A stretch of 64,000 nucleotides of DNA, taken from positions 310,001-374,000 of the forward strand of contig JAPEHQ010000023.1 in NCBI GenBank assembly GCA_027405735.1, given 5' to 3'. The position numbers and the translations under genes are program-made. The notes beneath the pieces were generated by a model that was not told where the DNA came from, did no database searches, and saw only the letters and a program-made list of their open reading frames with translations. The stretch is from Mucor racemosus. Taxonomy: Eukaryota; Mucoromycota; Mucoromycetes; Mucorales; Mucoraceae. Each line of letters begins with the position of its first letter. The first letter of the stretch is position 1. Positions 22,582 to 34,904 of the stretch are shown here, piece by piece.

Positions 22582-24969
22582 TTGCAGTGTACAGAAGCAC
22601 ATGCTACTGTCTTTCACTATGTATCAAAGTAAATAATGGTTGGCTTAGGACCCACGTTTGCTGTTGGAAACAAAAATTATAGTAACACAATAAATGTGGA
22701 GCACAGCATCTGAATTAATATGATACAATTGGTTTTCTTTTCACTATTTGTATATATATATATATATATGTATATTATTTATACACACCAACAAATGGCA
22801 TCTCAAACAAATGCTACTATATATATTGCATACATGTAAATATGAGGCAAAGCCGGTTTTCTATTGTCCACATGGACGTGTGAGATTTATAAATATAGAC
22901 ATCTATTTCTTTAAACATTGAATTGTATAACTTGATCCATGTCATTTGCAACAAATTTAAATATACATCCAAGATCATGTTGTGGCAAATTCATTACAAT
23001 TATATTTCATCTTTTTGACAGACATCCTAATAAAATAAGATGATTCGGTATATAATTCTTTGTATGCAAGATATATATTAAGATGTTTGTGCTTGAAAAA
23101 CAAATATCCAGTCATGTCCATTGTTATTGCATCTTTGTTCATCTCACGTTTTGTTAAGTAAATGGTTGGGGTAATGGATTCAAATCACAACAGAAAGTGC
23201 TATTTTTACCTATAAAAATGTTGGATGATCCTTGAAAGTTTTTTTAAAAGGCACAAAAAAACCACATATTTCTACCTATATAATAAATTACTCGAATCAA
23301 GAAAAGCCATACGATTCAAATCATCTATCTCGATTTTACGATTTGAAGCTTTTTTTTTTTTTTTTTTGATTGGCACATTTTTCATTAATTAGTTTCGCCC
23401 TGAGGCACTTATTTTATAAAATGGTACCTGACGTACGAATATCCATTTTTTGGCATAAGTAATGGCTAGATTTTTTTTTCTTCTCAATCAGTGCATCGTA
23501 TATAAGTACTCATTCCTTCTAATGATGTTTATCTAACTCAAGAAAGAAAAAAGGAATTCCAAAATGCAATTATATTCGATTTAAAATTTTCCATTGCTAG
23601 GGTCCTATCAATTAGATTTCGGTGCCTGGTTGCTAAGCAAAAATTGGTTCCTGGTTGCTAGGTTTGCTGAATATCAAAATATTTTTTAAATTAGTTGCCA
23701 TGATTCAATATCAATATATATTTTATAGACAGTTTTGCTATATTCAGAAAAATGATAATAATAACAATCTTCTTTTGTTGATCTCCTCCATATTTCAGGC
23801 ACAACAACAACAATAATAGCAAGTTGATTTCTCAGGGTGTACATAACATTTATATCGATTGGTTCACATGGCAACTTACGATGTTTGTAACTATTGCCAT
23901 CTATCGGGCTTGAATACTCCAAGGAGAAAAGGGGGGGGGGGATATTTATGATCTAAACATTTTTGAGTGTATAATTCCGTACCTTAAATACTCAAGAAAA
24001 ATATAAAACAATAGAAATGTAACAGAAACTAAAATTATATCTTGGTGTAAGTAACAAGTAATTTACTTTTGGACATGATAACAATATAGATAATTTCTTC
24101 GGAGTATACACGCCAAGTGATATGATTTATCATCATAATATCATCGCTATAAATGTACCTGATTTTGTTATTATACATACACCCGGGTAAAAGGTAAAAA
24201 AAGAAGTTTTATGGTTAAATGAAAATCCCCTTACTTTTTCCCTTCAAGTGATTATATCATTGCAGAAAGGAACAACTTTATTTCAAATTATGCATAGCGA
24301 CCCTTGCTTTAATTATACATTTTTTTGGGATAAACCAATTCAATTGAATTGGGAAATGTGTGAATTATTTTGTTATAAATAAAAACTTTAATCGATTTTT
24401 CTTGTCGTCAATTGTACGTAAAAACATGATATCATGACGATAATCCAGTGTATATATTTAGGATGATAATGTAACAATGTACTCTTATGGAAACTATAAC
24501 GGATTTTGATTTAAGCGCCCTAAATAATTATTGTCTGTCAGGCGCGTCATAGTTTACATGTATACAATACTTAATTAATTAAAGCACTAAAAGTTATGTA
24601 CGATACATAATTATGTACATTTATAATATCAATGTCAATTGTTCAAATTTAAGCTTTGAACAGAAGAAATTGAATTGATGATTAATGATATTATATACTT
24701 CGGGGTCTGGTCTTTGGTCTGGATCCAATGTAACCACCATCACAAATGTAACCCCAAGATTAGAAAGTAAAAAATTTTCTTTTTTTTTTTATATTGTGAA
24801 AAATGACAGGATCTCTTGGTTTTTTTTTATATATATTTTTTTTTATTAGAAAATTAATAATAATAATAATAAGTTACATAAAGAATTGTTTGTGATGAAT
24901 GTATATATAAAAAAAGAAAGGGATTCTTTTTTTTGATTTCTTTGCCTTGATTTTATATGTATAGATGTT

Positions 24970-25004
<35 letters not shown>

Positions 25005-25074
25005 AGAGAAAGCATGGGATTTTTTTTAACTAATTTTTTTTGTGGATTTTCTTTGAAATGTATAAATGTTCAAT
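21811..25074. other. 3.2-kb AT-rich gap with microsatellites, no gene seen
   Basis: Contains a poly-T run near 22431-22456, (TA)n tracts near 22546-22577 and 22752-22769, a poly-T near 23350, a G-run near 23932, and a (TG)n tract near 24976-25000. Open frames here are translations of these simple repeats. No conserved motif, RNA gene or transposon feature was recognised. The ends hold the promoter of the phosphate transporter and the 3' flank of the zinc-finger gene. Confidence 0.4.
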
Positions 25075-25823
25075 TCAGTTACGAACTGGATTGGGTTCAA
25101 TATACACCGCAGAAGCTAAATCTCGGAATGAATCAATAAATATAGGAGTATGTTTAAATCTGCCAAATCCTTGTAAAGCTTCAAATTCGTCTTGTGTTAA
25201 ATGGAGTTCTTTTAATATTGGTGATGGGGGAGTAGTCGCTGTCGTTGGTGGTGACATGGGATGCAATATTGTTGTTGTTGTTGTCGTCGTTGTTGTTGTT
25301 GTTGTTGATAATTTTCTTCTTCTTCTTCTACTAATAAGGGGTCCTTCTTCATCAGAAGAATCCGCAGCGGTTGTATTAGATGACATGATAAATTCAGGTG
25401 TAGTCTCAGGTTCATACTTAATAGTTGAAGGTCTCAATTCTCTCATATTCGTAGGAATGGTAGTCATTGATGGTTCCAATGGAGGTACACTAGTCTCACT
25501 AGTAGAAGTAGTAGCTTCAGTAGCAGTATCAGTAGTGGTGTTTGTGGCGGTATTTGTAGTAGAAGAATTAGCAGAAGGTGATTTACTACGCGATTTATGA
25601 GTTTGAGTGTGTTGCATCATATTATCAAATCTACTAAATCTTCTAGTACAACCAGGTACTACGCATAAGTAAGGTTTCTATTTTTAATATTAGAAAAATC
25701 GAATTGAATTGTGAATTGATCTTATAAAGTACCTCGCCAGTGTGTTTACTAATTGATTCAAAGAAAACCATATATATTGAATTAATACATTACCATCTTC
25801 ACCTACACAAGCTTTTTTCTCTC

Positions 25824-25854
<31 letters not shown>

Positions 25855-25997
25855 ACTTACCGAGTATGTCTTGCCAAATGTTCAGAACGAGTAAAAATCA
25901 TATTACAATTATTATATCCTGTACATTGAAACAACTTTTGCTTTGCACGTTGTTTCTTTGGTGGATTAGTGGTTGTAGTAGACGGTACTGCAGGCAT
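25075..25997 (-). CDS. Two-finger C2H2 zinc-finger protein, probable transcription factor
   Basis: Exons 25997-25861, 25748-25733 (only 16 nt) and 25677-25075 give 251 residues. A basic N-terminus ([10 protein letters not shown]) precedes two tandem C2H2 fingers at about residues 28-82. Finger 1 is [22 protein letters not shown] and onward, with a CX5C spacing. The linker is HTGEKP, and finger 2 is [20 protein letters not shown] with a final TQTH. The tiny exon encodes the last zinc-binding His of finger 1 and part of the linker. Finger order and the SRFDNMxQH signature resemble yeast stress regulators such as Usv1/Rgm1/Com2, which bind DNA near STRE-like sites; orthology is not claimed. The remainder is Ser/Thr-rich with a run of 12 Thr and an RRRRRK basic patch. 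The 3' end ([19 protein letters not shown]) looks conserved in style. Confidence 0.85.
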
Positions 25998-27428
25998 GTT
26001 TTGTTTATATAAAAAGAATAATTAAAGAAAGTGAAATAAAAAGAGAGCGAAAGGATTTAAGGGGGGAGGGACATTTTCTAGACTCTTTTTATATGGTTTT
26101 TTTCTTTTGTGGAGTTCAAATAACTCGTAAAAACTTTTTTTTTTTTTTTCATATAGAAGTTAGGGTGGGGGGAGAAGGAAGGGGAGGACAAGGGCCTCGA
26201 ATAAAGTGGCATGTACATAAAAAAATACAAGAGCGGGAGTTATTCAGGAACAACATATTTGCTCATAATACGATCATCATATCAAATACCCTCGTCTATC
26301 TTTTTTTTTTCTTTAGGATTATACACTTATCTTTATTGCATAAATCCAATTCAAATTTCGCCAATGTTCGTTTTATTAGGGGTATAAAAGAAGCTTTTTC
26401 TACCAGGTTTTACATAAGCCAAAAATGCCAATCGGATGATTCAAAAACTACATTTATGGTAATTATGTTTTTAAATTAAAGCGCCTATTAAATACATGTG
26501 TAGACCATCACGGTGGCACTAGTAGATCTTGACTGATTAGCTCATTGTGGTGTGATTCAGTAATCTTTTCTTCATAATTAGTTGCATGTGTACTCTTATT
26601 TCCAGCATTTGAAAAGACAAGTATTTGGTTCTGGTAAATAGAATGATAAGCGCATACTTTAAATAAGTTTTGCATAATCTAGACTCCACCTTTCTTCTTC
26701 TTGCTAGTAATAGGTTTCATAAGCATCTGGTTAATTCATCTACAGTTTACCGATGTCTAATTGATAAAATCACTCTAAAAGTCAAATAAGCATGGTGTGT
26801 AAACACTTTTCCGTTCTCATCCAGAGGTTATAATCGGGCAAATACCTATTTGAAACATTTTGTTTTTTGATATCAATTCATTTAATAACAACTACTAGCA
26901 TAAATTTTCATTTGGCTACCATCATTGTTTTATCAGTAATCTTACTGCTAGAAATTGTGGAAAAAATAGAGGTCCTTGAAATTATGAAACTTTTTTAAGA
27001 TTCACTTTTGGGGTTGAATATCCGATGAATAAGCTTCAAATAAACTTATGTAGCTGCAATTAATGCCTTCATATTTGAGTTGCTTATTCGGATTTGCATC
27101 CTGATATACACAGGTATTCATGCTATATATGAAAACAGGAAAGAATCCATACATCAATCAAGGCAATAAAATATTAAAGTGTAGAAAAAAACCAGTAAGC
27201 TAGAGAGAAAAAAAAAATATCATCTGACTCAAACACAACCTCTCGTTTCCCCTCGCACTCGCACTCTCCACAACAAAATCCGCATTATCTAAGCTGAGAT
27301 CGAGGGTCGGATCACCTTATAATTGACGAAAAAAAAATTATTGCAGAAAAAAAAAGATAATAAATAGGGTCCATCGATTCACATCTTCTTTCTTTTCTAT
27401 CTTTTTTATAAAGCACCACATTTACAAA
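25998..27428. other. 1.4-kb intergenic gap, no gene seen
   Basis: AT-rich with a G-rich tract at about 26060-26190 on the plus strand and poly-T runs. The last 150 bp are pyrimidine-rich (CCTCTCGTTTCCCCTCGCAC near 27239) and are the likely promoter or 5' UTR of the F-box gene. No coding motif or RNA gene was recognised. Confidence 0.4.
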
Positions 27429-28590
27429 ATGCAACTACAAGAATTCCCATTTGAATTGCTATTACAGGTTTTATCAAATTTAAACTACAAAGATATTTTA
27501 TCTTTTGTTCAATGCAGCACTACTTTATACAACCGCTCAATGCAAAGATCTTTTTGGTTTGATCTTTGTCGTTTACATGGTATCCATTATTGTCATCCTG
27601 ATTCAAGTTGGAAAGAACTATATCAATCTAATGAGCTCACCAAGATGTGCCCTCACTTGAATCAGTCTTTGCTCGACGCCTTACCAGGAAAGAAGCAGTT
27701 ACTTTGGACTCGTCCTTTTTCAAAGACTGGTAACCATATCCTTTGTTTACATCCTTCATGCGATTATTTTGGTAAGTACCTGGAAACAATGAGTTTAAGA
27801 GAATTCAAATGTGTCTAATATAAATTATAAAGGGGAGTCTGATCAATGCAATAATAACCACTATCGCCAGAAACATGCCATTGTATTAAAGTTATCTCCG
27901 TTACACACTTTAGAGTTATGGTGCAACTCTTGTGTAAAAGCCGTACGTTTCCTTTAACCTAATTAAATTTAATTCCAATTTTTCTTATATCTCTCTTTAT
28001 ATGTAGATTGGCTTCAACGGCTTCGCTAATCATCTAAATAATGGCTTAAAAACTGAGCATTACTTTATGAAGAAACTCGTACAAGATATTACTACATTTA
28101 AGCCAACGGAGGATGACGGTTTATTACAATCTTACATTGATAAGGGGAGACAAAGTATTGAATATAGTCTTTATCAGATTCAATTTAGATATTCCAGTAT
28201 GCATATTGTTGATAAAAAATGGCATGATTCCTGGTTAGCATTTATTTCAGGTTAGTTTTAAAAAACTGTTTTGAACAGCGATTTTCAATACTGACATGCG
28301 GTACCTCAGGAAAATCAAAAGTTTGCCCGGGCTCATTAACGAATGAAAAGCTCTTCCTTCCGGAAGGATCGAAACTTGATCCTACTTTGATCTTGGGTAA
28401 AGATTTCGAATTGATCGGAAGTTTGACCCGTTGGTACATTGAAAGAGTTTATGGTATCAAAGATGATAAAATCATATCGGCCAATGATTTACCAAATGAT
28501 GCGGATTATTGTAAAATGATTCATAAGATTAAAATTAGACAGCAAATGAATCAAGCTACCAGATACCCTCCCACTATTACAATAGAATAA
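27429..28590 (+). CDS. F-box protein with ZnF-UBP-like and DUSP-like regions
   Basis: Exons 27429-27771, 27833-27942, 28007-28250 and 28310-28590 splice in frame to 325 residues. Residues about 3-45 form an F-box (LQEFPFELLLQVLSNLNY, then FVQCSTTLYNRSM), which docks on Skp1 in SCF ubiquitin ligases. Residues about 108-150 look like a UBP-type zinc finger: CLHPSC then GESDQCNNNHYRQKH and LELWCNSCVKA, matching the C..C, H..H and LWC..C pattern that binds ubiquitin C-termini. Residues about 205-280 (KKWHDSWLAFISG, VCPGSLTNEKLF, DFELIGSLTRWYIERVYG) match the DUSP domain, normally found in ubiquitin proteases. No protease domain is present. It may recruit ubiquitinated or DUSP-bound clients to an SCF complex; this is inference. 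The F-box is the firmest part, the ZnF-UBP less so. Confidence 0.8.
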
Positions 28591-28989
28591 CCATTATCCC
28601 ATTTCATTTCATTTCATCATCGTATTGTGCCGCGTTAGAATATATATTTATCTTAAATAAATTTATTATCTTCATCATCATACTTTCATCCTTTATGCAT
28701 CGTTTAACTTGTTTACGAGAATGCTTCAAACAAAAGTGTGGGGTTGTTTCGGGGTCAATATTTCTGCAGCTCATTCTGTTAGCAGGTAGTCTTACAAGCT
28801 ACCATTTTTAAGCATCGTTCCTTATAAGCTGTCTTCAAAAAACATCATAATTTTATTTTTTCAAAGCTAAATTACCTTAAATAAAAAGCTTAATTTTAAA
28901 CATCAATTTGCATTAAATTTTAAAGTTCTGTGATCTTTTTCTGGCATTTTTAGTATCCAGAACGATGTAAATTACTGAATAGATTGTCA
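28591..28989. other. 3' flank of F-box gene, no gene
   Basis: AT-rich; probable polyadenylation region (AAATAAATTT near 28656). Nothing else recognised before the repeat island begins. Confidence 0.4.
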
Positions 28990-29263
28990 TTTCTATTAAT
29001 GGAATAAACAGCACCCGGCCTATCTTTTTTTATGTCCGCATACGAGCTTCTTTTCAGTTGCTTTATTTTATTTAAACGGAGGACGAGATGGTTTTACTCA
29101 AAAATATGTGCTCTACTCCTTCAAAAACAGCTATTAACTAATGAAATAAATGTATGCTATTTGTATATTTACTGCGCATTAAGTGCAACTCCAAAATTCA
29201 ATTTTGAACCATTATTTGTTTTTATAAAACATTTCAAACAATATCTGAATCAACCCATCACTA
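28990..29263 (+). repeat. Family B repeat, partial copy B3
   Basis: Corresponds to 43480-43690 of copy B2 (AAACAGCTATTAACTAATGA, CTGCGCATTAAGTGCAACTC, TTTTGAACCATTATTTG). It is truncated at both ends and ends abruptly at family D copy D2. It preserves the uninterrupted site where the Tigger element sits in copy B1. Confidence 0.75.
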
Positions 29264-29780
29264 CGGCCGACCTGTGCTGCACAAAATGATTTCGTTGTGT
29301 CCAGGTGGGCTGCACGCTATAGCCTGAGCTATTGTGCCCACTGAATATGATTAAAAAGATAACAAGATGCACATGGGCACAACAAAAGAAACTTCACACA
29401 AGCACAACGCTGCGCTTGTATGTGCAGAATTATAGATTCTGTCCATGTGCATGACATTAATCCTATGTGTGCATAATAATAGTAAAATTGCCCATAAGCA
29501 TATCAGCATATCATTATCCCTATTTGTGCATAATAATAAAATCTGACCATGAGCATAATGAGCTGATCTTATGGGCACAAATTGGTCTGTACATGAGCAT
29601 CGTGCCGTTCTCAAAATTCTATTGCATTTTTTTTACTGGAATGGATTTTTAAATTACATTTGTTTTTATTAATATAGATTGTAGACAATATAATTCAATA
29701 TGTTATTGATTTAGAGCAATACATGCAAGAACCAATATATTTACAATTATCATCATCACTTGTAAATATGTTTATTATAG
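29264..29780 (-). repeat. Family D repeat, copy D2
   Basis: Reverse complement of 5415-5942, at roughly 85-90 percent by eye. Starts GGCCGACCTGTGCTGCAC and ends within TTTACAATTATCATC and the following AT-rich stretch. Directly joined to B3 on the left and family E copy 3 on the right. Confidence 0.75.
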
Positions 29781-30712
29781 CTATAGTGGTATATCTAAGT
29801 TTTAAATAAAAAAGCGTCTTTTTTTTTTAACTTTTCTTATATTTAACCATGTACAGTCTAAAAATTCAGATTTTATAGCGGACATTTTCGGGGATCATTT
29901 TATCCTTACCAACACTCATGATTTTGATCAAAAAACAGAAAAATCAAATTTTGATACCAAAATCGACGTTTAAATGTACTACATTATGAGAGAAAATTGT
30001 AGCCATAACTAATACACATTTTATAAAAGCTTAATATTAAATGTCAATTAATGAAACTTAGCATTTTAGGCCCAAAAACGGTTTTTTGATTAAAGGATTT
30101 CCATGTTATCTTTTGCAATAAAAATGTTTATTATTTTTTATTGAGGAAATAGAGCGCTAAATTCTGCTTATGTTTATATTTTTTGTTTTTATAATTGGTA
30201 GTGTAATTAACTCTAGATTTGCAAAACCCAAAAAAAAAAATTAAAAAATGTCAAAATTGGTGATCTGGACAAAAATAATTTTCTAAATTAATATTCCGCT
30301 TAGAAGCCTTGTAAGTCTTAAAAATAAGAGATTTCATAATACTTGAGAACTTTTTTAAGGCTTTACGATGATGTACCCACTTGATTCAAGCTTATTACTG
30401 TAAATCTTTATACATCATGTTAATATTGTTTAGTTGTTTATTTTATGATGATATAGTCTTACTTTATAATTATTTTTTTTTAGGGAAAAAATAATTTTAA
30501 TTAATATAATTAATTCATTGTTTAATGTCCTATAACTGTTGTACTTTATAATTATTGCGTTAGAGGTGGTTTACATTGAGTTTTAATCTTACGTTTCCAA
30601 CATCTCAAACATAAACATAGCCATCACTGAAGAAACCTATTGCCATCTTTTCATCCTCTTTATTACAAGCCAATTTATTCGATGCTTTACCAGAACAAAC
30701 TTACTTTTGACT
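29781..30712 (-). repeat. Family E repeat, copy 3 (truncated)
   Basis: Diverged copy of the inverted-repeat arm sequence, in the orientation of the right arm (7930-8745). Landmarks are CCAACACTCATGATTTTGAT, CAAAAAACAGAAAAATCAAA, GATTAAAGGATTTCCATG and AATATTCCGCTTAGAAGCC. It ends in a remnant of the dynein-like fragment (about 30598-30712). It carries extra T-rich insertions near 30470-30540. Confidence 0.75.
30598..30712 (-). pseudogene. Dynein intermediate chain-like fragment, family E copy 3
   Basis: Short remnant corresponding to 8639-8745: decayed codons for the LAWDKEGKKVAIGSSD and VYIY region (reverse complement of ACATAGCCATCACTGAAGAA and CTATTGCCATCTTTTCATCC). Frameshifted by a few bases relative to the other copies. 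Confidence 0.45.
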
Positions 30713-31615
30713 TAGAAAAATTGATTTTTAGTAAAATCAATTATTAATAACAAGCTAATAAGTAATAATTATGGTGTATCTTTGATATTTGATAGTGATA
30801 TACAAGACAACATCTTTTTTCCCTCTTCTTAGCTGTTGGCCACTAAATAGGAGCAAATACTTTTTAGAAACTAAATAGGCTAACATGAGTTTATTCATTC
30901 ATTCAAATCAAGTCAACACTATACATACTTTTATAATCACCAATTTTTCTGCAGGTAGATATTGACTTTAGACCAAAAAAGCATTAATTATAACGTAGAT
31001 GATGGAACAAAATGACTAAGTCTTGGATGCTTTTTTTGTTTGAGAAAGATATTATAACATGCCCTAAAATTAACAGTTAATAATTTGTTTCCAAATAAAC
31101 AACAACAATAGGAAAAAAAAGTATTTGTACCTGCTATTCGATTTCAGTTTATAAAAAAATATTAGTCTTTTTGTTGTAGTTTTAAACGTAAATAAAAGAA
31201 TGGAGAAGAAGAAAGAAAAGTAATCCTAAATTAGTCGATTTTGTGTGTTACAAATAGAAAGTTACAAAAGCATAAATACTTTTTGTGTTGCCAAACACGT
31301 TGTCGTTGTTGTTCCCGTTTGATCCCCGAAAGAAGAACATGGGCAGAACTCTTTCAAACCCCAAATTTTAAATTGATATATCTCGTCAATAAGGCCATTC
31401 TGTTGAATCATAGTAACTCACATCTGTTTTAAACCATTCAAATTATCTTCGTTATTAATTATATTAAGGCTGATATAATCTTTAATAAATTGACTAAAAT
31501 CCTTGATCTCATTGTTCTGCTCATTTGGGCGGCCTGATCTGCACAAGTTTTTTTATTCTGCCCATCTGTGCAGATTATTATACCCATGGAAAGGATAGTT
31601 CGGTCGTAGTGCACC
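30713..31615 (+). repeat. Family F repeat, copy F1
   Basis: Direct repeat of 34905-35815, roughly 85-90 percent by eye, about 900 bp. Shared landmarks are TGATATACAAGACAACAT, TTGACTTTAGACCAAAAAAG, ATTATAACGTAGATGATGGA, TAGTCGATTTTGTGTGTTAC and CATCTGTGCAGATTATTATA near the 3' end. No coding sequence is shared. The last 90 bp resemble words in family D. Confidence 0.75.
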
Positions 31616-33054
31616 GTACGATCAAAACTATGGTAATTAATCAAGACATTAAATTATTCCTTTTTTTTGTTTCTATAACATTTGAAATTTCATCACTTTT
31701 CTGGAACATTTTGTGAGTTTGTAATCAGTTCTAGCTTCTTATTGAGTAGATATAAATATTATTGCCTTCGATTTGATCTAGTAAATCAAGAAATACATCC
31801 AACAATACAGTAGTACATAATGATATTTGACCTTAGAATGCGGTTAAATGAAAATATCAGTCTCTAATATAACGACTGCTATCTATTATTATATTAAAAA
31901 TATTAAATCCTTAAGTTAGCATGCATATTCAGACACAAAAAAAGAATATCAGCTTGATTGTCTGATATGCCTTATCAAACGGTGAATATATCCTTGAAAT
32001 ATGAAAACAAAGAGAAACAACACACGCAGAAACGTATTTTCAAGGCTTCACATTATTTAGCGCAATTAAAACCCTGCTAAATTGTACATTTCAGTCAGTG
32101 TAAAGGCAGTATTACAACGCATGAACCATAAGCTAAGCAAAATAGGCAATATCTGTTACCATAAAAACATATATTTTTCTACCAGAAAAACCGTCTGTCA
32201 TATCATACATTCACTAAAAAATTGCAAAATCTAGCCATCAAGGCGACACTGTAATTGAGCCTGGCAAGATCGAAGGGCTATATCTCTTATATACTATGGT
32301 TTATCTAAGTTTTTAATAAAAAATGTATTTTTTTTTCAACTTTTTCTTATATTTAACCAACTGCGGTCTGAAAATTCAGACTTTGTAGCGGACATTTTCG
32401 GGGCTCATTTTATGCTTACCAACACTCATGATTTTGATCAAAAAACAGAAAAATCAAATTTTGATACCAAAATCAACGTTTAAATATACTATATTGTGAG
32501 AAAAAATTGTAGCCATAGTTAATACATATTTTATAAAAGCTTAATATCAAATGTTAATTAATGAAACTTTGTACTTTTGCCCCAAAAACGGATTTTTGAT
32601 TAAAGGATTTTCATGTAATATTTTGCAATAAAAATGTTTGTTGTTTTTTATTGAGCAAATAGAGCGATAAATTCTGTATATGTGTATGTTTTTATTTTAA
32701 TAATTGGTAGTATAATTAACTCTAGATTTGCAAAACCCAAAAAAAAAATTAAAAAATGTCAAAATTGATGATCTGGACAAGAATAATTTTCTAAATTAAT
32801 ATTCCGCTTAGAAGCCTTGTAAGTCTTAAAAATAAGAGATTTTATAATACTTGAGAACTTTTTCAAGAATTTACGATGCTGTACCCACTTGATTAAAACT
32901 TATTACTGTAAATCTTTTTTATACATCATGTTTATATTGTGTAGTTGTTTATTTGATGATGATATAGTCTTTATAATTATTGCGTTAGAGGTGATTTACA
33001 TTGAGTTTAGTCTTACCTCTCCAATACCATAACCATAAACATAATCATAAACAT

Positions 33055-33583
33055 TGTCGTATATTTTCAGGATTGATAAATAATACTTAAAAAAGAATAC
33101 AATTATAAAAGAATGAGTAATTAAGCAGTTCTTCAACTGTATAATAAAAACAAGAGATAGTTTATTTAGATATAAAAGTATAGCCTTTTATATTGATTTG
33201 ACATTGAGATCCTGAGATGTAATTTAAGGCACTATTGAACCATTGGATCTGTTTGATAGTAATCTATGGATTGAAATGGATCAATCATAATTTAACCGTT
33301 CTTGCAGAGCTTATGAGTTGTGTTGTTTCAATGCTGCGCTAAATGTGCTTGGATGTTGATTTGATAACTACTTGATTGGTTAACTGCTGGGATGAAATAA
33401 TGTGGTGTCATAATTGAGGTCAAAGCGTTCTTGGTAATTACTGGATTAAACTTGGTACGCTAGGAGTTTCTTATATCCGATATCAAGACCTGCACTTCAA
33501 TACATGTCGTAGTCAATAGATTGTAAGATGTATTGATACTGTAGAAGGTGATAACGTATGATACTAGTAGGTGGAATACAACA
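33055..33583 (-). mobile_element. Solo LTR-A with perfect 5-bp target duplication
   Basis: 529 bp with TG...CA ends on the written strand (TGTCGTATATTTTCAGG to GGAATACAACA), flanked by AACAT at 33050-33054 and 33584-33588. It is the reverse complement of LTR-A at 6754-7279. A lone LTR with an intact target duplication is the usual product of recombination between the two LTRs of a retrotransposon. It sits inside the dynein-like fragment of family E copy 2. Confidence 0.9.
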
Positions 33584-33588
33584 AACAT

Positions 33589-33790
33589 GACTATCACTGG
33601 AATCTATTGCCGCCTTTTTACCCTCTTTTTCCCAAGAAGCCAATTTATTCAATGTTTTACCAGAACCAACTTAAGTACTTACAAATGCTTTCTCGGTATT
33701 TGCATTCAAATTCCATAAATTAAATTGACTGGTTCTATTTACAGTAGTGTTAAATGTATCATCAGCCCGCCTTATGATGAAAGTCAATCT
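33589..33790 (-). pseudogene. Dynein intermediate chain-like fragment, family E copy 2 (part after LTR)
   Basis: Corresponds to 8660-8859: the reverse strand keeps LWNLN, ALNKL and the same TAA stop after VST (ACTTAAGTACTTACAAATGC). The 5-prime-ward remainder of the fragment (toward the HVYIY end) lies on the other side of the LTR insertion near 33000-33054. Confidence 0.55.
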
Positions 33791-34250
33791 AAAATTGGAA
33801 ACATTTCACTGTCATTGTTATAAGCTATGAAAAGCTTGATTTTTAATAATACAGCAATTAAATAAAAAACAAGATGATACTAATGATAGCATATGGTGAG
33901 TATTTAACATCTAAGTAAGTCTGATGAAGTATCCTTTTAACCCCTTTTAAAAATCCGGAGGCAAACACAACATCTTGGTCCTGTAATTTCTATCCATCAA
34001 AATGTTGCGATTTCCACTGCACAATAAATGCATCTTTTATCAACCTTGTTGACCTCGATGTACATTGTTGGATATCAATTTTTTACCAATTTTATTTTCT
34101 CTTATTCATTAATATTTAGTCATATTAAACGATAATTTGTAGCACTCCAAAAAAAAAGAAAAAATGCTTCAAGAGTTTTCTACATACCAAATTATGCAAT
34201 TTAGTAGCAATGATTGCACTTAACTAAGCTTTTTGAAGAACCTATTGATG

Positions 34251-34904
34251 TTGATCGGAATAATTAGTACTGTCATTCAAAAGTAAGTTTTGCTTTATAC
34301 ATTTACATTCACTCATTCAACAAATGACATTGCATTTATTATCCGTTATATCAATCAACCAACTTCATCTTAACTCGATACATTTGACAATTAAATGCCT
34401 AAAGTACACTTGACCTACCAGATATCGCCACAAAAAAATCTCATACAGGTCGACGACGCATCACAATTTGGATTGTTTTTTGTGTTCATATAGATCTGAC
34501 CTCTCTCACATATTCATAGACCTCTGCATGAACCATATCTCCATCTGTTCAATTTAACTGAAATACATTGAACGCCAACATCATACTTGATAATACGTCT
34601 TATTTTATTGCGAGTCAACACAACTAATCTGATGCTAGTTTAGCATCAATAGTTGAATCAGATAAATTTGAGATTCGACAACCCCTTTTAATATTTTTGC
34701 ATACCTTGAGATAATAATGGACCATTATTATAGATACGCTAATCAAGGATAGTGAGTTAACTCTAATGGACGAACCAGTTGATTAGTAATATAAACGATA
34801 TATTAAAATTAAGTATAGCAATTGAATGAGCGAGAAACAATAAATCATGTAAATTAGCATAATTAAATTGTTTCAAGCGTTTTGAACTGAATAAACCTTT
34901 AATT
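34251..34904. other. Gap inside the repeat island, unassigned
   Basis: About 650 bp with no gene. I found no second copy in the window, but it lies between repeats and is probably transposon-derived or old unique DNA. Contains short direct words (ATTCATTC, TTAACTCTAATGGACG) of no clear meaning. Confidence 0.35.

Larger units (their letters stand above)
31616..34250 (-). repeat. Family E repeat, copy 2, interrupted by a solo LTR
   Basis: Longest copy of family E. 31616-31680 matches the inward continuation of the left arm (5175-5240, reverse complement), 31680-33054 matches 7290-8655, and 33584-34250 matches 8656-9290. The only large interruption is LTR-A at 33055-33583. This copy shows the ancestral order from which both inverted-repeat arms were cut. 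Confidence 0.8.

Noticed and set aside
22386..22682. Open frames over poly-T and (TA)n
   Set aside because: Pure simple-repeat translation (runs of Phe and Tyr-Ile).
25040..25600. Plus-strand 186-codon frame with poly-Val
   Set aside because: Antisense shadow of the zinc-finger gene; the Val run is the reverse of its Thr run.
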